Notes: generated from the sequence alone by a model not told the origin. A stretch of 64,000 bases of DNA from Tritrichomonas foetus (GCA_001839685.1 MLAK01000493.1:49676-113675); one strand, 5' to 3'. Counted from the first letter of the stretch, positions 9,101-19,915 are shown. A program made the numbers and translations.

Positions 9101-11573
9101 AAGAAGCTTTGGTAAAGTTTTAAATATATCTAGTGAAGTTAAATGGATTGCATTTTTAATGCTTGTAAGCCAATGTCAAGGTGCAATTAAGAATTTAACA
9201 AAAGCAGCAATGACAAATGTTCTTTCATTGATGCCTCTTGGTGAAGAATTTTGGGAAAGCATTTTCACATATAATTCTCATTATAAACTTCTTTCTAATA
9301 TACTATGCCATTATCCGAAAACATTGCTTAAAAAGTTTATTGATAAAGCAACATCAGATCATAAATTTTTCAGGTCTATTTGTATGCAATTTGAATCATT
9401 TGAAAACATTAGCGAGTTCCAAATACTATGGAAACTTAATTTAAATGCAAATAAACAAAATTTGGATCAATTTAACGATTCTTCAGATTCATGTCATTCA
9501 CATAACAATCCACAAGACATTGATGACAATGAAACTTTTTGTATCGGTATTTACAACAATTGTGGATATTTAATTGCATTGTCTTTTTGTTATTTATTTA
9601 GCAGCAAATTCTCTTGGAGAGCTAATGCATTCAATTTGCTTGCTGCTGTTTCAATTCCTTGTGCATATTTTAATAGATACTCGATTGAAAAGGAAATATT
9701 TGAGCTTCGTCCGTTTCTTACTGATTCCCTTACTGTTGTTTGTCGTCAAAAATTACATAATGTAGCGGAATTACTTTTCCAAACTATTGGATTCTGCTCT
9801 GAACAGTTTGTCATGGGGATTTTCATGTTTTTATCAAGCCACAATGATAAATTAAATATTATTAATTACATCAAGCAATATTTCACTGAGTTTAATTTTC
9901 CAGTTACTTTAATAAAAAGAAATGATCCAAATTTCCAAGAATTCTCATTTTATCAATTTTTCACAAAAATGCAAGAGTTACAAATTACCCCTTCGATTTT
10001 TCAAAATATTGATCAAAAAACGCTCAAATTTGCAACTGTTTTTATGATTGAAAATTGTAAATTCAATTTTTATAATTTTGAAAATCACAATCTCTCATTA
10101 AATAATAAAAATTATATTAATTCAATATCAGATTGTTGGGAAATAAGCTGTATTCAATATTTTTATGAAATTGATGCAGCCAAAACTTTATCGGTGCTGA
10201 CAGGCATTTTGAATCCATCACCATCAAGCTTTACAAAAACTTCCTTTGCACTCCATGCTTTAACAATTTTAAGCAATTCTTCACTATTTATGAAATACAT
10301 AAAACTTCATGATATTTTATCATTTTGTTATGTTAATTTTCATGAATTTTCTGAATCAATTCCACCACTTCTTAGTTCATTGTATTTGAGTATTTCACCT
10401 CATTCTTTTAAATATTCTGATGTTAATTTAACCAATATTACTAATATCACTGAATTTTTAACAAAAGAGCAGATTTATCGAATAAGTCAAAGATGTCTTC
10501 AATTTGGCATTTCATTAAAAAATGTTCAAACTGCAATTCGGTCATTTGATGTTTATATGCAACTTGATACAGATAATAAAGAAAGAGACTTGAAACTACT
10601 ATTCCAAAAGTTAAATAATGTGATTGATATTGAATTAAAACAAGTGATACTAAAATGTATCAAAATACGTGTTTTTGATGATTTTAGTTCATTTAATCTG
10701 TTCTGGAATTTAACAAAACTTACTGATATTGAAGAAATCCAAGTTGAAGTCTTTAACATTTTAACAAAAATTATTGACTTTGATGAATTTGTTAATATTG
10801 TAAAACCAGGACGTTTCGAGGGATTTTTATCATTTTTACTCAAATTGAAACATTGTGATTTAAAAACTCATTCAAAATTTGTTGATCATTTGATTCTCAG
10901 TGGTCGTTCTGATCTTCTTGTAACTAAAAATAACAATGAATTATTATCTTTATTCACTATTGAGGAATTTCCAATAGAAATCTCGAAAGAGTCCAAAAAA
11001 ATGCTAAAAATTAGCAAAACAATCAAAGATATAAATCTAATTTCAAACGTTGTGGATTTCACATATAATAATCTTTTTTATTTATTAAGAAAATTAAATT
11101 GCCGATATGGAACTGATAATGCAAAAAATACAGAACTAGATATTATTGAGACAATAAACATTTTTGATAACAATGAAATAAATGAAAATAGATTGAATTA
11201 CAATGATTGTTCGAAATTTTTCAAATTTGCGGCATTTCTTATTGCTTCCCATCTAGAGTTTGATTTCACAATTTTTGGAAGCTTGGCAAAAGAAGCAATA
11301 ATTTTATTCTTTACTAATTCTGATCCAAATATAGAATCATTTTTAAAACTACTAAATCAAAATCATATAGGAATTAATAATCCTATTGATTTTAATGATT
11401 GTCAAGAAACTATTCCAACAACACAGAATACTCTTCAAGAAATAGAGCAAAATGATGAACATGAATTAATTATCAAATCAAAATATATTTTACCAATGAA
11501 ATCTCCGAGTAAATTTGATTCCACCAATATTTTTAAATTTTATAATGAAAACTCAATCAATCTTTGGAAATAA
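6150..11573 (+). CDS. Furry/Tao3/Mor2-like cell-morphogenesis protein
   Basis: 1807 aa, all-helical, no signal peptide or clear membrane segment. Residues about 170-410 match the pattern of the Furry N-terminal domain: ARFWSHTLYVF, then VIIGFTFFSGFSI..VEISQFDTFFHFLNEFP (compare GMKFF...EFEASFQFMQECA), then KSFAKFVVNFL (compare ALAGLFVEIL), and a block like the family's helical repeats. Furry proteins are long scaffolds for NDR/LATS-type kinases that shape cell polarity and cytokinesis. At 1807 aa this is shorter than animal Furry (about 3000) and yeast Tao3. The rest is HEAT/ARM-like helices with low similarity. The assignment rests on recalled pattern similarity over the N-terminal part; a generic HEAT-repeat protein is the alternative. 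Confidence 0.65.
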   Translation: MKNVFMKQRNHNKIVELNIVLRKFETKLDYLANIARTCILNIPKNKDIDISSKQETLMKYFLYFFTTNFSMEDQLRPIAEISSPDPITAFNSFQQIICNNNPKASSLSFKSRIPPEILSLEFSNEIIELIIQILSSIYLRIMFTNSVFLVNNQTSFVQSSSNHYDNQIAKELYDEILKLVFPKNAKDIIPVVHIVSARFWSHTLYVFSSFIQKHIMNSVLDFVQKINEMTVNQVIIGFTFFSGFSIQSVEISQFDTFFHFLNEFPKFYKKNPNKLLEKSFAKFVVNFLCYTSKNSKNSNKSKLDKAWNTLEKFIKPIISKNDYDGIFITILAYSLCFTNSKSSQKHLFVETCLIPKLSPNSCDVILRSFSVLLCGEYYEFLDQMDRSQPSYNWGHTQSDSQQVVEEKTLDLFIYKIVENTTFYSRYQQILAHFFFHLAAFNFDLFLKKYFKLFVSEPFYTHNKASLIMFFTYILAHQSNNSEIKKDCNSNFPETKLHNIQDINLLITISLNKFMRECQIKLAPVDLSLFEIKSLVSYLKSNSNYSSNSDNFTLIISDLKQFSQPLMPTTVKPTSIGIQIAKWQSAVPNMMKTSLFDVYTNKQIHFYNGFTNRYEKSFSNEALNFLNLICFISIDQQIVRGLASFIFSSSVNVSALSIHVLQSIIHTKPHLINKVFNSVCALVKMCPIIETPHLYRILYTIRNLSESVSFLSIKLDDAILNEITSVIILGFCSPHYIVRNEAYYLFNIYSSSNQFTCLKLNNEIFYRQSSELALKTFCYDNSKTTEEFEYFSFAEILSSSYNNIYQFYLANFANELRKLNYAKYYHENLFNLLKFFELESLDPLFVQNLLILIVNLSSFDFVDHQKCEYLMNIASKLGRQCSPALFCAIEGKLMQNFICPFYELLTPLSFSLTMMMDNPNYDESFILKVLDEMIDIVIERCEFSKETENGVDTSVFHVMHAVEKYCLKIQKQAQCYSHSIFPMRKRSFGKVLNISSEVKWIAFLMLVSQCQGAIKNLTKAAMTNVLSLMPLGEEFWESIFTYNSHYKLLSNILCHYPKTLLKKFIDKATSDHKFFRSICMQFESFENISEFQILWKLNLNANKQNLDQFNDSSDSCHSHNNPQDIDDNETFCIGIYNNCGYLIALSFCYLFSSKFSWRANAFNLLAAVSIPCAYFNRYSIEKEIFELRPFLTDSLTVVCRQKLHNVAELLFQTIGFCSEQFVMGIFMFLSSHNDKLNIINYIKQYFTEFNFPVTLIKRNDPNFQEFSFYQFFTKMQELQITPSIFQNIDQKTLKFATVFMIENCKFNFYNFENHNLSLNNKNYINSISDCWEISCIQYFYEIDAAKTLSVLTGILNPSPSSFTKTSFALHALTILSNSSLFMKYIKLHDILSFCYVNFHEFSESIPPLLSSLYLSISPHSFKYSDVNLTNITNITEFLTKEQIYRISQRCLQFGISLKNVQTAIRSFDVYMQLDTDNKERDLKLLFQKLNNVIDIELKQVILKCIKIRVFDDFSSFNLFWNLTKLTDIEEIQVEVFNILTKIIDFDEFVNIVKPGRFEGFLSFLLKLKHCDLKTHSKFVDHLILSGRSDLLVTKNNNELLSLFTIEEFPIEISKESKKMLKISKTIKDINLISNVVDFTYNNLFYLLRKLNCRYGTDNAKNTELDIIETINIFDNNEINENRLNYNDCSKFFKFAAFLIASHLEFDFTIFGSLAKEAIILFFTNSDPNIESFLKLLNQNHIGINNPIDFNDCQETIPTTQNTLQEIEQNDEHELIIKSKYILPMKSPSKFDSTNIFKFYNENSINLWK

Positions 11574-11754
11574 TTGTTTTTTATTAGTAAATTTTATCGT
11601 TTATATTCATTCTTATTATAGCATTCATTTTGTATTTATTTATATAAATTATAAAGGCAAATTATAAGTATGAAAGATGTATCGTTTATTTCTGTATAAT
11701 CAAACAACAATAATGATGACAATTTTTGGGAGTATTACTGAAGTAGACTAATAT

Positions 11755-14700
11755 TTAGCCAACACTTTGCGGTGATGTCAATTTTATTACCATTTCGTGT
11801 GATCTTACTGTGTCAATCATTACATCAGTAAGATCTTTTTCTTTTTCTGGCATTTCTGCATTCCGAAATAGCTCGATTGCGATTGATAATCGATATAATT
11901 TTTGTGGTTGTTCCATCCTGTCAAACCAAAGATCATCCCCAAAACCAAGAGTCATAGATCTAAGTGCAAAAGCAACAGCTAGAAATATGATTAGGTAAAA
12001 TCCTGTTGCACCTCCAAATGAGGAAGAGCTCAATAAGTTGCCATTTTTTGATACAGGCTCAGAATAAATAACTATTCTCAAGGAATCACTAGGATTCAAA
12101 AAATTAATATTATCAATAGAGTTGGAAAACTCTATAACAAAGAAATTATTATCATTGTCACTCAAATAAAATGTAAAGTCAATATCTCTTCCTGTAACAG
12201 GTATATTAGCCATTGGTTCTCCACTTGTTGCATAAAGCATTGTAGGAGCTGATAATCTGAAATATTCTAATAAACTACCTGATTTATTTACTATTACATT
12301 CAACAGTTCTTGTTTTTGATTCCAATTAATCGCTTGTTTTGCAACTTGGTAAACAACATCTTGATTATTTCCAGAAGTTGTTGGATATTCAAAATAAAAT
12401 GAGAATTTTATATATGGAATTAATTGTGCATTGGAATCACTTAAGATTGCTGTGAGTATAGAAACATCTTGCTCAGTTGGTGCAAATGATTGTGAAGAAA
12501 ATTGTGGGAAATCAATTACTGTTAGGTCATTTTGATTTAGAGTCGAAATTGAAGAAAGGATTGAAATTTGTGAATTTCTGAGTTCTTGTTGCCATGAAGA
12601 TGTCATTTTAGCAGTTACTCCCGAAGATTTATATAATGGTGGTGCTGCAGTAATGCCAATTTCTAAAGCGGCTAAAAGTGGTGGATTTGATATTGTAGAT
12701 GGCTTTCCTTCAATCATTATAAAAAGTGGGATGAATACAACAGCAGCAATAAGAATGAGACATATAGTTGCTATTACAATTCTTTTTTGTGGATGATACT
12801 TCTTTGGTTGATTAGGATTTGCTGTTTGTGCAACCTTAATTTCCAATTTACTTTTTATATTATTAACAATGAAATAGTCAATTAAACTAACAAATGTTTT
12901 CTTGCTTATCCACTCAAGCATGATTTGTATCTCAAAAGCAAAAGGACAATACCTCATAAATCTATTTTTCCAGATGATGAGATTATAATGATGAACAAAA
13001 TCTGGATATTTAAATACAGACAGTGTTCTTGAAATCATGCATTTATGTGATGCAATCAAATGGGATAAGAATCTTAAAACAAAGTAAAATTCAAGTGATG
13101 ACATCATCTTGGATGATGAAACACTTTGTACATAGTAAAAACTGATTAAAATTGTATAAATGAACCATAAGTTATGTGAAATAAATAAAATATAATATCT
13201 ATTACAAACTGAAGCAAAGTAATCAACAAGCATAAACAAAACATGAATAAATAGCATAAATACATATGCTACTGTTAAGACAACGCCTGATGTAGTATTA
13301 CTAGAAATAATTCCATCTGATGGAGTTGTCCATTTCGTCCAGCATACTGCCAAAACTAATAATGATATTGAATCTAATAAAAGTAGCCAATATTTATGAG
13401 TAGTATCATCAAGTCCATATCTTGTAATACTATCAATGAACTTTTTCAAAAATTTTCTGTTGTCTTGAGTATTCATGGCAAATTGATTTGCGGGATTTGA
13501 TATAATACCATAACAATATTCAATAGGGAATCCAGGAAGAATTTCCGAAAATTTATCATGATAGAAGGAACTTTCAAATACTTCGGAATAAGAAAGTTGA
13601 TCAACAATATACCAAATGGCTCCTAAAAAGACAAATACCTCAATTGTTGATGAATCATTTGGATTAATTCCAAATAGAGAAAAAATATCAATACTCATTT
13701 TCTGTAAAGTGATATTATTTTCGGCTTCAACAATATATTGGTTAATAATATTAATAGTTGATAAACATCTAAAACATAATATTATCATTACCATGATCAG
13801 AAATATCCTGTAAAAGTTTGGTTCATTTTTCAGTCGACAGCTGCAAAATACAGCGACAACATAAATAATTAAAAACATTGCAAAGATATATGGTTTCATA
13901 AAAGTATATATAAGTACAATTAAAATCAAGAATGGAAAAGCAAGACGACGAATAATGGCAAATATATATCTTATGGCAAGCATCCATCTTTCTGATGGCT
14001 CAAAAGGTTTGAAATCGAAAATTTCCCCAATAGAATCGAATTGAATTTTAAATGATGGTGGAAGTTCTTCAAAAAACTGCAATTCATTTGCTTCTGGAAC
14101 GTATCGTTTACCAACTTCTAATGAATGAATATTTTTCTTTAATAATATAGTAATAGTTTCTAATGTTAAAATATTAATTCCTGCTTCTGATAATGGCGGG
14201 AAAATAGATGCAACTGTTTCTATGCAATAATCAACCACGGGTATTAAAATTTTATTAGTCAGGAATTGATACCATATAATTTTATTTGATTCATTTGGTT
14301 TTAAATGCATTGATTTATTTTCCATTTGCTCTAGCAATAAATTTGCTTCTGATCCAGTACTACTCAAAAATGTTGAAGCTTCTGATCCATTCATTGACTC
14401 TACTTGTTGGATATCTAAATTATGACGAAGAAGGCAAACCTCTTGATCAAGTTGCTCAATTACTTTTATTTGTCTTGAATGAATATATCGATATGCTTGA
14501 TGCTTTGTGTTTATTTCACACATACTATGATATAAATCACAATCCATAAAATGAACCAAAAATCGCTCAAATATGAAAACTATGATCCATATTCCTTCGT
14601 AGCTTGATGATCCTTGGAATGGTAAATCAAACATTTGTTGAGCATACTCACCAACACCCAAACTAGTGAAGATTGGAATACGGGAAATCATTCTTGCACC

Positions 14701-17700
14701 AAATACAAAAAATGTAAAATATGATGTAATATCAACCGTCTTTTTATATGGGTATTGGTATAATAATGAAGCTGTCAATAAGCATGAAACCAAAACTAAG
14801 CAAAAGAAACCATCAACTGTTGGGATGCTGCTGAGAATCACAACAATAATCGCCATGAATATTTCAAAATTGTAACCAATAATTAATGATAATATTTGTT
14901 TTATAATGTCTGGGAGAGCATCAAATCTTTGATCATAATCAACAAATAAATTCCTAAATTCTACATAAAAAGTGAAAATGATTTGTGAAATACAATTTGA
15001 AATTAATGCACTTGTAGTAACATCAACAATACCCAAAAATCTTCCCCATTTATTAATAATGCCAGGTAAACTGAAATCAAACAAAAATGTTGGGCACTTG
15101 AGCCATAATAAATATTGAATAATAAAACAAATGTTAAATAATATGGTAAATATTCGAGCAGTTTGCTGGAGTAATTTTGGCATAAATACAACAAGTAGTA
15201 AGACAACATAAGATATATATCCAAATATTGAAGGATTACTTAAACATGATATACATAATGATAATTGAACAATTACAGGTAAAAGATTATGTAATAGAGC
15301 GCAGAAAGCATTATAAATTCGAACTGGAAGTAATTCTTCAAAAGCATCATCCTGAGCTCTTGGTTTTTCTTTTCGAATGTTAATGACTGCAATTAGAATG
15401 TATGCAATCTGCCATGCAATTGACCTATTCCTGTGTGAATCTTGAATTGAAGATGTTCCATCTAAAAAAAGGCCTAAATATATAGAATACTCTCTAAATA
15501 ATCCATTAATGAATGGATGAAACACATGAAATGCTATTTGTAATCCTAAATACACAATTGAAAATAACAAAAAACCAACTCGAATTTTGTCGAATATCGA
15601 GGATGCATACTTACCCAAAATAAACAAGCATGACATTAAAAACTTAAGAAATGTTGGATATCCATTTACAACAGAAAACCCAAAGACGAAAATCCAGCAA
15701 ATATAAAAGTAAAAGTTGCGGGAAATCATTTTTATCTCAAAGAATATATGATCAGACATGGTCAATTTTGTCTTAATTGATGGTTCTTTTGATCTTAAAG
15801 CTATTGAACTAGAAAATAAAATCAATCCCAATATAGCCACTTTTATAGATGGCTCTTCTACTTCACCAATGTCAATAATGGATGTATAAGGTATTATGGA
15901 ACAAACTAAGTTACGAATACTATCAAAATGAGAAAACATTAAAATAACAAGCTGTATTGCGACAAAAATACTTGATAGCATTGTCGTAAAAATAAGTGCT
16001 TTTCTAATTCTTAGTAAAGCAGATGAGAGCATTCCAATACCAATTAATACATATAGTAAAGTAAAAATATTAGTTTCATAAACAAAAACATAAACGAAAT
16101 GTAAAATTGCTGCAAGAACAAATAAAAATGATGCAACAAAAGGTGGGATGGCAGTCAATAGTTCCTTGTTTCCAGCATTCACAAAAACTAACAAAGCAAA
16201 TAGTGTATAAACTGGCCATATATATTCTGGGATAGAAATATCATTTGTTGTACAGAGACCAGTTTTATAAAAATAAGGAATAGTTGTTGAAAAATTATAA
16301 GGATAAGCAACAAAAAAGATATTAGCAATTATTAAGATTCCCATTAATAATTGAAATAAAATGAAAATAAACTTAAAGAAGAAATTTAAAATTGTAATAA
16401 TCATCATCAAAGCAAATATTACCTGTAAAGTCCAACGATCTTTATAAAATCCAGCTGTAATGGAAATTATAACAATAGCAGCAATAGCTATATAATTGAG
16501 AAATGAAAGAAAGTTTGGAATAATAACTGTTTTGAGTTTTTTTGAGAGTTTCTTCCTTTTATCATGCATTTTTTGCCTTCTAATAATCTGTTTAAGTCTT
16601 TTTTTAATTTTTTTAGGATCCTCACTTTCGCGTTCTTCTTCTTCTTCTTCATGATCTTTATTCTCTTGGTCAATTTTTCCTTTGTTTAATTCAGATGAAT
16701 ATGTTTGTTTCTCTTTGTTGATTTTGGACTTTCGAATTCTATCTTTTAGTTCTCTTTTTTCATTAGAAATATCATTTAATTCTAATGCAGATGTTGTTGA
16801 TTCATCCATTTCTTCGAATGAAGACTTACTGAATAGTCCTAATTGACCAAGGCATGCAGCTAAAAAATACCCACAACAAATGAATGTAAAATCACCTGTA
16901 TATCTGAAAAGTCCAAAAGCATACATTAAATCAGTTGGTGAAGTCCATTCTTTGGCATGTGACACAATAATGGCAAAAAATGATAAAGTGTATAAAACTG
17001 TATGTAATTTGTAAAAAACTTTTTTAACAATTTGCATTGGCATAATGGAACTAGTCACTGGAATAAAAACCCAAATAATTGAAAGTAAACATGGATAAAA
17101 CATTGCTAATACCATTGATGATACGAATGTAATAACAATGAATATACTGGCAATTTTCTTCATTATATTATGAACAGGTAATGAATTATTTGGTGGTGAA
17201 ATTAGCAGCATTAATGAAATATATGCAAATAATACTGCGAAAACACCTAATAAACTATGAAGGTTTGTTGGAGAAATATAATAAAATTGAATATTGTCAG
17301 GTATTGGATGATCAGATGATATTGGTGAGATTTGATACATAATAAACATGGAATATAATACTGAATAAATATAAATAATTCGTTGAATGTATCGATGAAC
17401 TAAAGGTCTTCCAGCTAGAGCATGAGAAATGTTTGTGTAAACAAAGAATAATAATAATGGAGCAAATAAATATGTTGATATTGATGCACCAATGTAGGAT
17501 AAGCATAAATACCACAAAAGATACATTACTGATTGAAATACAGGAGATGAAAAAACTTTTTCTCGAAGTTTAATTACAATTTTGAAGTTTGCAATACTAA
17601 TCAAAGCTATATCTACAATTACAAAAACAACGCCAATTATTCCTGTTGCCAATCCAAAATCAGGAGTTGATGAAACACCTGTAATTAAATCATATCCTAA

Positions 17701-18120
17701 TGTAAAAATAATTTCTGGTAATTCAATTGTTCCTATTTTGGTTATGACTGCAAAAACTAAAATTGACAGGAATATAAGTAACTCTATGACTAATATCACT
17801 TTTATTCCTGTTGTTTTCTTATTTGAAAATGATAAAATTAAAACGTGGCATAGAAACAAAAATATTATTACCATACCCACAATTGATAGCGATATAATTG
17901 CAGAGAAAATCAAAAATAATGGAATTAAAATTTCAGAAAAGATAATGTGAATGACTGGAATTGCTTTTGAAGTTTTTTTGGGTTTAATTTGTTTTACTTT
18001 TTCGACACTGACTTTTTTTGTCGATTTTTTCTTCTTGTCGTCACTTAATTCATCTTCAACAACAGTGCTGTCAAGTTCAGTTGATGAAGAATCAAGAGGA
18101 TCACTAGAGAAATCATCCAT
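11755..18120 (-). CDS. Piezo-type mechanosensitive ion channel
   Basis: 2121 aa from the ATG at 18120; the frame is open five codons further to a GTG. About three dozen hydrophobic helices fill most of the length, with a charged Lys/Glu loop near residues 450-530. The C-terminal third follows Piezo: PFAFEIQIMLEWISKKTFVS (compare PFLRLLLDWTFTDTSLSLF), a basic linker, an outer helix with VVFIPLFIMIEG, an extracellular cap of about 225 residues with a GITAAPPLY segment near its start, the pore-lining inner helix GFYLIIFLAVAFALRS, and the C-terminal domain DDLWFDRM....LYRLSIAIELFR ending RSHEMVIKLTSP (compare YRSPETMIKW). Piezo trimers open a cation pore on membrane stretch. Length and layout agree with full-length Piezo (about 2100-2800 aa), and the gene is intact. 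Confidence 0.85.
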   Translation of the reverse strand: MDDFSSDPLDSSSTELDSTVVEDELSDDKKKKSTKKVSVEKVKQIKPKKTSKAIPVIHIIFSEILIPLFLIFSAIISLSIVGMVIIFLFLCHVLILSFSNKKTTGIKVILVIELLIFLSILVFAVITKIGTIELPEIIFTLGYDLITGVSSTPDFGLATGIIGVVFVIVDIALISIANFKIVIKLREKVFSSPVFQSVMYLLWYLCLSYIGASISTYLFAPLLLFFVYTNISHALAGRPLVHRYIQRIIYIYSVLYSMFIMYQISPISSDHPIPDNIQFYYISPTNLHSLLGVFAVLFAYISLMLLISPPNNSLPVHNIMKKIASIFIVITFVSSMVLAMFYPCLLSIIWVFIPVTSSIMPMQIVKKVFYKLHTVLYTLSFFAIIVSHAKEWTSPTDLMYAFGLFRYTGDFTFICCGYFLAACLGQLGLFSKSSFEEMDESTTSALELNDISNEKRELKDRIRKSKINKEKQTYSSELNKGKIDQENKDHEEEEEERESEDPKKIKKRLKQIIRRQKMHDKRKKLSKKLKTVIIPNFLSFLNYIAIAAIVIISITAGFYKDRWTLQVIFALMMIITILNFFFKFIFILFQLLMGILIIANIFFVAYPYNFSTTIPYFYKTGLCTTNDISIPEYIWPVYTLFALLVFVNAGNKELLTAIPPFVASFLFVLAAILHFVYVFVYETNIFTLLYVLIGIGMLSSALLRIRKALIFTTMLSSIFVAIQLVILMFSHFDSIRNLVCSIIPYTSIIDIGEVEEPSIKVAILGLILFSSSIALRSKEPSIKTKLTMSDHIFFEIKMISRNFYFYICWIFVFGFSVVNGYPTFLKFLMSCLFILGKYASSIFDKIRVGFLLFSIVYLGLQIAFHVFHPFINGLFREYSIYLGLFLDGTSSIQDSHRNRSIAWQIAYILIAVINIRKEKPRAQDDAFEELLPVRIYNAFCALLHNLLPVIVQLSLCISCLSNPSIFGYISYVVLLLVVFMPKLLQQTARIFTILFNICFIIQYLLWLKCPTFLFDFSLPGIINKWGRFLGIVDVTTSALISNCISQIIFTFYVEFRNLFVDYDQRFDALPDIIKQILSLIIGYNFEIFMAIIVVILSSIPTVDGFFCLVLVSCLLTASLLYQYPYKKTVDITSYFTFFVFGARMISRIPIFTSLGVGEYAQQMFDLPFQGSSSYEGIWIIVFIFERFLVHFMDCDLYHSMCEINTKHQAYRYIHSRQIKVIEQLDQEVCLLRHNLDIQQVESMNGSEASTFLSSTGSEANLLLEQMENKSMHLKPNESNKIIWYQFLTNKILIPVVDYCIETVASIFPPLSEAGINILTLETITILLKKNIHSLEVGKRYVPEANELQFFEELPPSFKIQFDSIGEIFDFKPFEPSERWMLAIRYIFAIIRRLAFPFLILIVLIYTFMKPYIFAMFLIIYVVAVFCSCRLKNEPNFYRIFLIMVMIILCFRCLSTINIINQYIVEAENNITLQKMSIDIFSLFGINPNDSSTIEVFVFLGAIWYIVDQLSYSEVFESSFYHDKFSEILPGFPIEYCYGIISNPANQFAMNTQDNRKFLKKFIDSITRYGLDDTTHKYWLLLLDSISLLVLAVCWTKWTTPSDGIISSNTTSGVVLTVAYVFMLFIHVLFMLVDYFASVCNRYYILFISHNLWFIYTILISFYYVQSVSSSKMMSSLEFYFVLRFLSHLIASHKCMISRTLSVFKYPDFVHHYNLIIWKNRFMRYCPFAFEIQIMLEWISKKTFVSLIDYFIVNNIKSKLEIKVAQTANPNQPKKYHPQKRIVIATICLILIAAVVFIPLFIMIEGKPSTISNPPLLAALEIGITAAPPLYKSSGVTAKMTSSWQQELRNSQISILSSISTLNQNDLTVIDFPQFSSQSFAPTEQDVSILTAILSDSNAQLIPYIKFSFYFEYPTTSGNNQDVVYQVAKQAINWNQKQELLNVIVNKSGSLLEYFRLSAPTMLYATSGEPMANIPVTGRDIDFTFYLSDNDNNFFVIEFSNSIDNINFLNPSDSLRIVIYSEPVSKNGNLLSSSSFGGATGFYLIIFLAVAFALRSMTLGFGDDLWFDRMEQPQKLYRLSIAIELFRNAEMPEKEKDLTDVMIDTVRSHEMVIKLTSPQSVG

Positions 18121-18144
18121 TTTGATTTGATTCACTTTTTATTC

Positions 18145-18149
18145 AATGA
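18145..18149 (-). promoter_or_regulatory. Candidate initiator (Inr) TCATT for the Piezo gene
   Basis: TCATT on the minus strand about 25 bases upstream of the chosen ATG at 18120. It would place transcription start upstream of the in-frame GTG, so both starts would be on the mRNA and the ATG is preferred. Confidence 0.4.
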
Positions 18150-19910
18150 TTGGTAATGAGACCTTTTATTGAAAGGTGTTGAAGTAAGATAATATTCAAT
18201 ATTATGATGGCATTCAAATATACGACTTTTTAGTACTATTTATTCTTAACCAATTCAAAATTTATTTATTATCCTATCAAAAATTCAAAGAAGGGCTCGA
18301 TCGAGATGACTCTTGAGAAAATTAGTCGAGAATAAAATAAGAATATCAAGCTAAAAAAACAAAGAAAGAATGTACTGTCGATTTTTTCTTCTTCCACATT
18401 CAATTTTAATCTATTTGATCGATGAGGGAAAATTTTTCACTCTTTTGATTCAATCTTGATGTGAATATTTCTGAGTCTAAGAAATAATTGAATGAGCCCT
18501 ACTTTGACGTATTAAAATGTTTTAATCATCTGATGATACTATCGTTTTTTATTGATGATCCTAATATTTATCGGTTATCACTTTAATCTATCAACAGCGC
18601 GAAGCATTTAATTACTCTTTTTCACGGATCTTCAATATTTCTATCAATATTTCATTTTCACGAAAAAGACAAACTCTTGAGTGAAGCTCAGAAAAATATC
18701 AATCATTCATTTTTGTCGAATTCGAACAATTCTATTTCGTATTCAAAAGCTCTGAAAAAATACTTTTTATTCAAGAAAATATTCATTGTCTCCTTATGAT
18801 TTTATTAGGAATAAATTTCTCAAAATCCCGTTGTGTTCACAAAAGTGATGACTATTTAACAGCATTGTTACAATATTTTACAAATTTCAATGTCAACATC
18901 ATTTGTTTCAAATTTGAGAAAACTGCTTTTCCAAATTTTCGTACAGTTATCCAAAATTCTCATTCATCTTCTTTATTAGAATAAAAAGATTTAAAAATGT
19001 TGAAGATCGAAAATGAGTGTCTTGAATATTTTTTGTCTTCCTCCTGTGAAAAAGTGAGATTTGTAGTACATTGAATTCTAAAAATATATCAAAAAGTCAA
19101 ATACGAAAAAATGAATTCAATCGTTTGATCATTTTTCCATTATTCAATATTCGAATCCTCCTTGATATTTCCCATTGATTTTACTTTCTTCTTATATCGA
19201 ATAGGGTGTTTTTTTTGGGAAATGGTGAAAATTAATTTCATTCATCAAAGAAATTTTTGAAAATGTAACCATTTTTTGTCAAATATTGTTTTGCATGATT
19301 CCTATTGAGTATAGAGTCCAGCTTTGTTACGTATTCCCGTCTCCAATAACATTACATTGTTAAGTTTTAAGAAGAAAATTGAAAAAAATTATTTTTGAAT
19401 TGTGCCAATTTCACATTACCTAATTTTGTGTTTCAGGATATATAATTGAATAATTCCCTTTACTAAGAGTTAGATTGAGTATTCAATATCTAAAATTAGA
19501 CGACATGAGACACGATAGTATGATGTCAAAATATGAAATGTTCGCCTAAAGGTCAATTTAAGGTCAAAAATATGATACAATCAATTGATTTGGGAATATG
19601 AGTTCTTTGATTGAAGATGAATTTGTCTCCAAATTAAAAATTATTCTGGGCTATAGATTTATATTGTGATTATATAGAAATAAATATCGTTGAATTCACA
19701 AATCTTGAGATATTCCATAGATATCTTGAGATATAATTTGATCTCAAATTTGACCTAAAGTACGAATAACACAAAAAGTTAATATTTTTATTCAACAAAG
19801 CTTTCCATTTTTTGAGAATCAGTTTAATAAACTACCTTATTAAAAAGTGACTAAAATTTTGGGATGATAAATTGAAAAATTTGCAAATTTACTTAATTAC
19901 AGAAAAAGTT
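18150..19910. other. Long intergenic region between divergent genes
   Basis: About 1.76 kb of AT-rich sequence upstream of both the Piezo and subtilisin genes. It includes a 10-bp palindrome CTCGATCGAG near 18297 and the doubled AAGGTCAA motif at 19551-19571, which is listed separately. No coding region is supported; the short frames here have random composition. Confidence 0.5.
19551..19571 (+). promoter_or_regulatory. Doubled AAGGTCAA motif
   Basis: AAGGTCAA occurs twice with 11-bp periodicity, as at the two candidate ncRNA loci (52961-52988 and 63433-63460). GTTCTTTG follows about 32 bases later, close to the 34-base spacing at 63488, but the intervening hairpin is not recognisable. It may be a regulatory half of the same element or chance. 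Confidence 0.3.
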
Positions 19911-19915
19911 TCATT
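19911..19915 (+). promoter_or_regulatory. Candidate initiator (Inr) TCATT for the subtilisin gene
   Basis: TCATT 20 bases before the ATG at 19935. The frame is open to a TTG at 19872, upstream of this element, which supports choosing the ATG. Confidence 0.4.
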
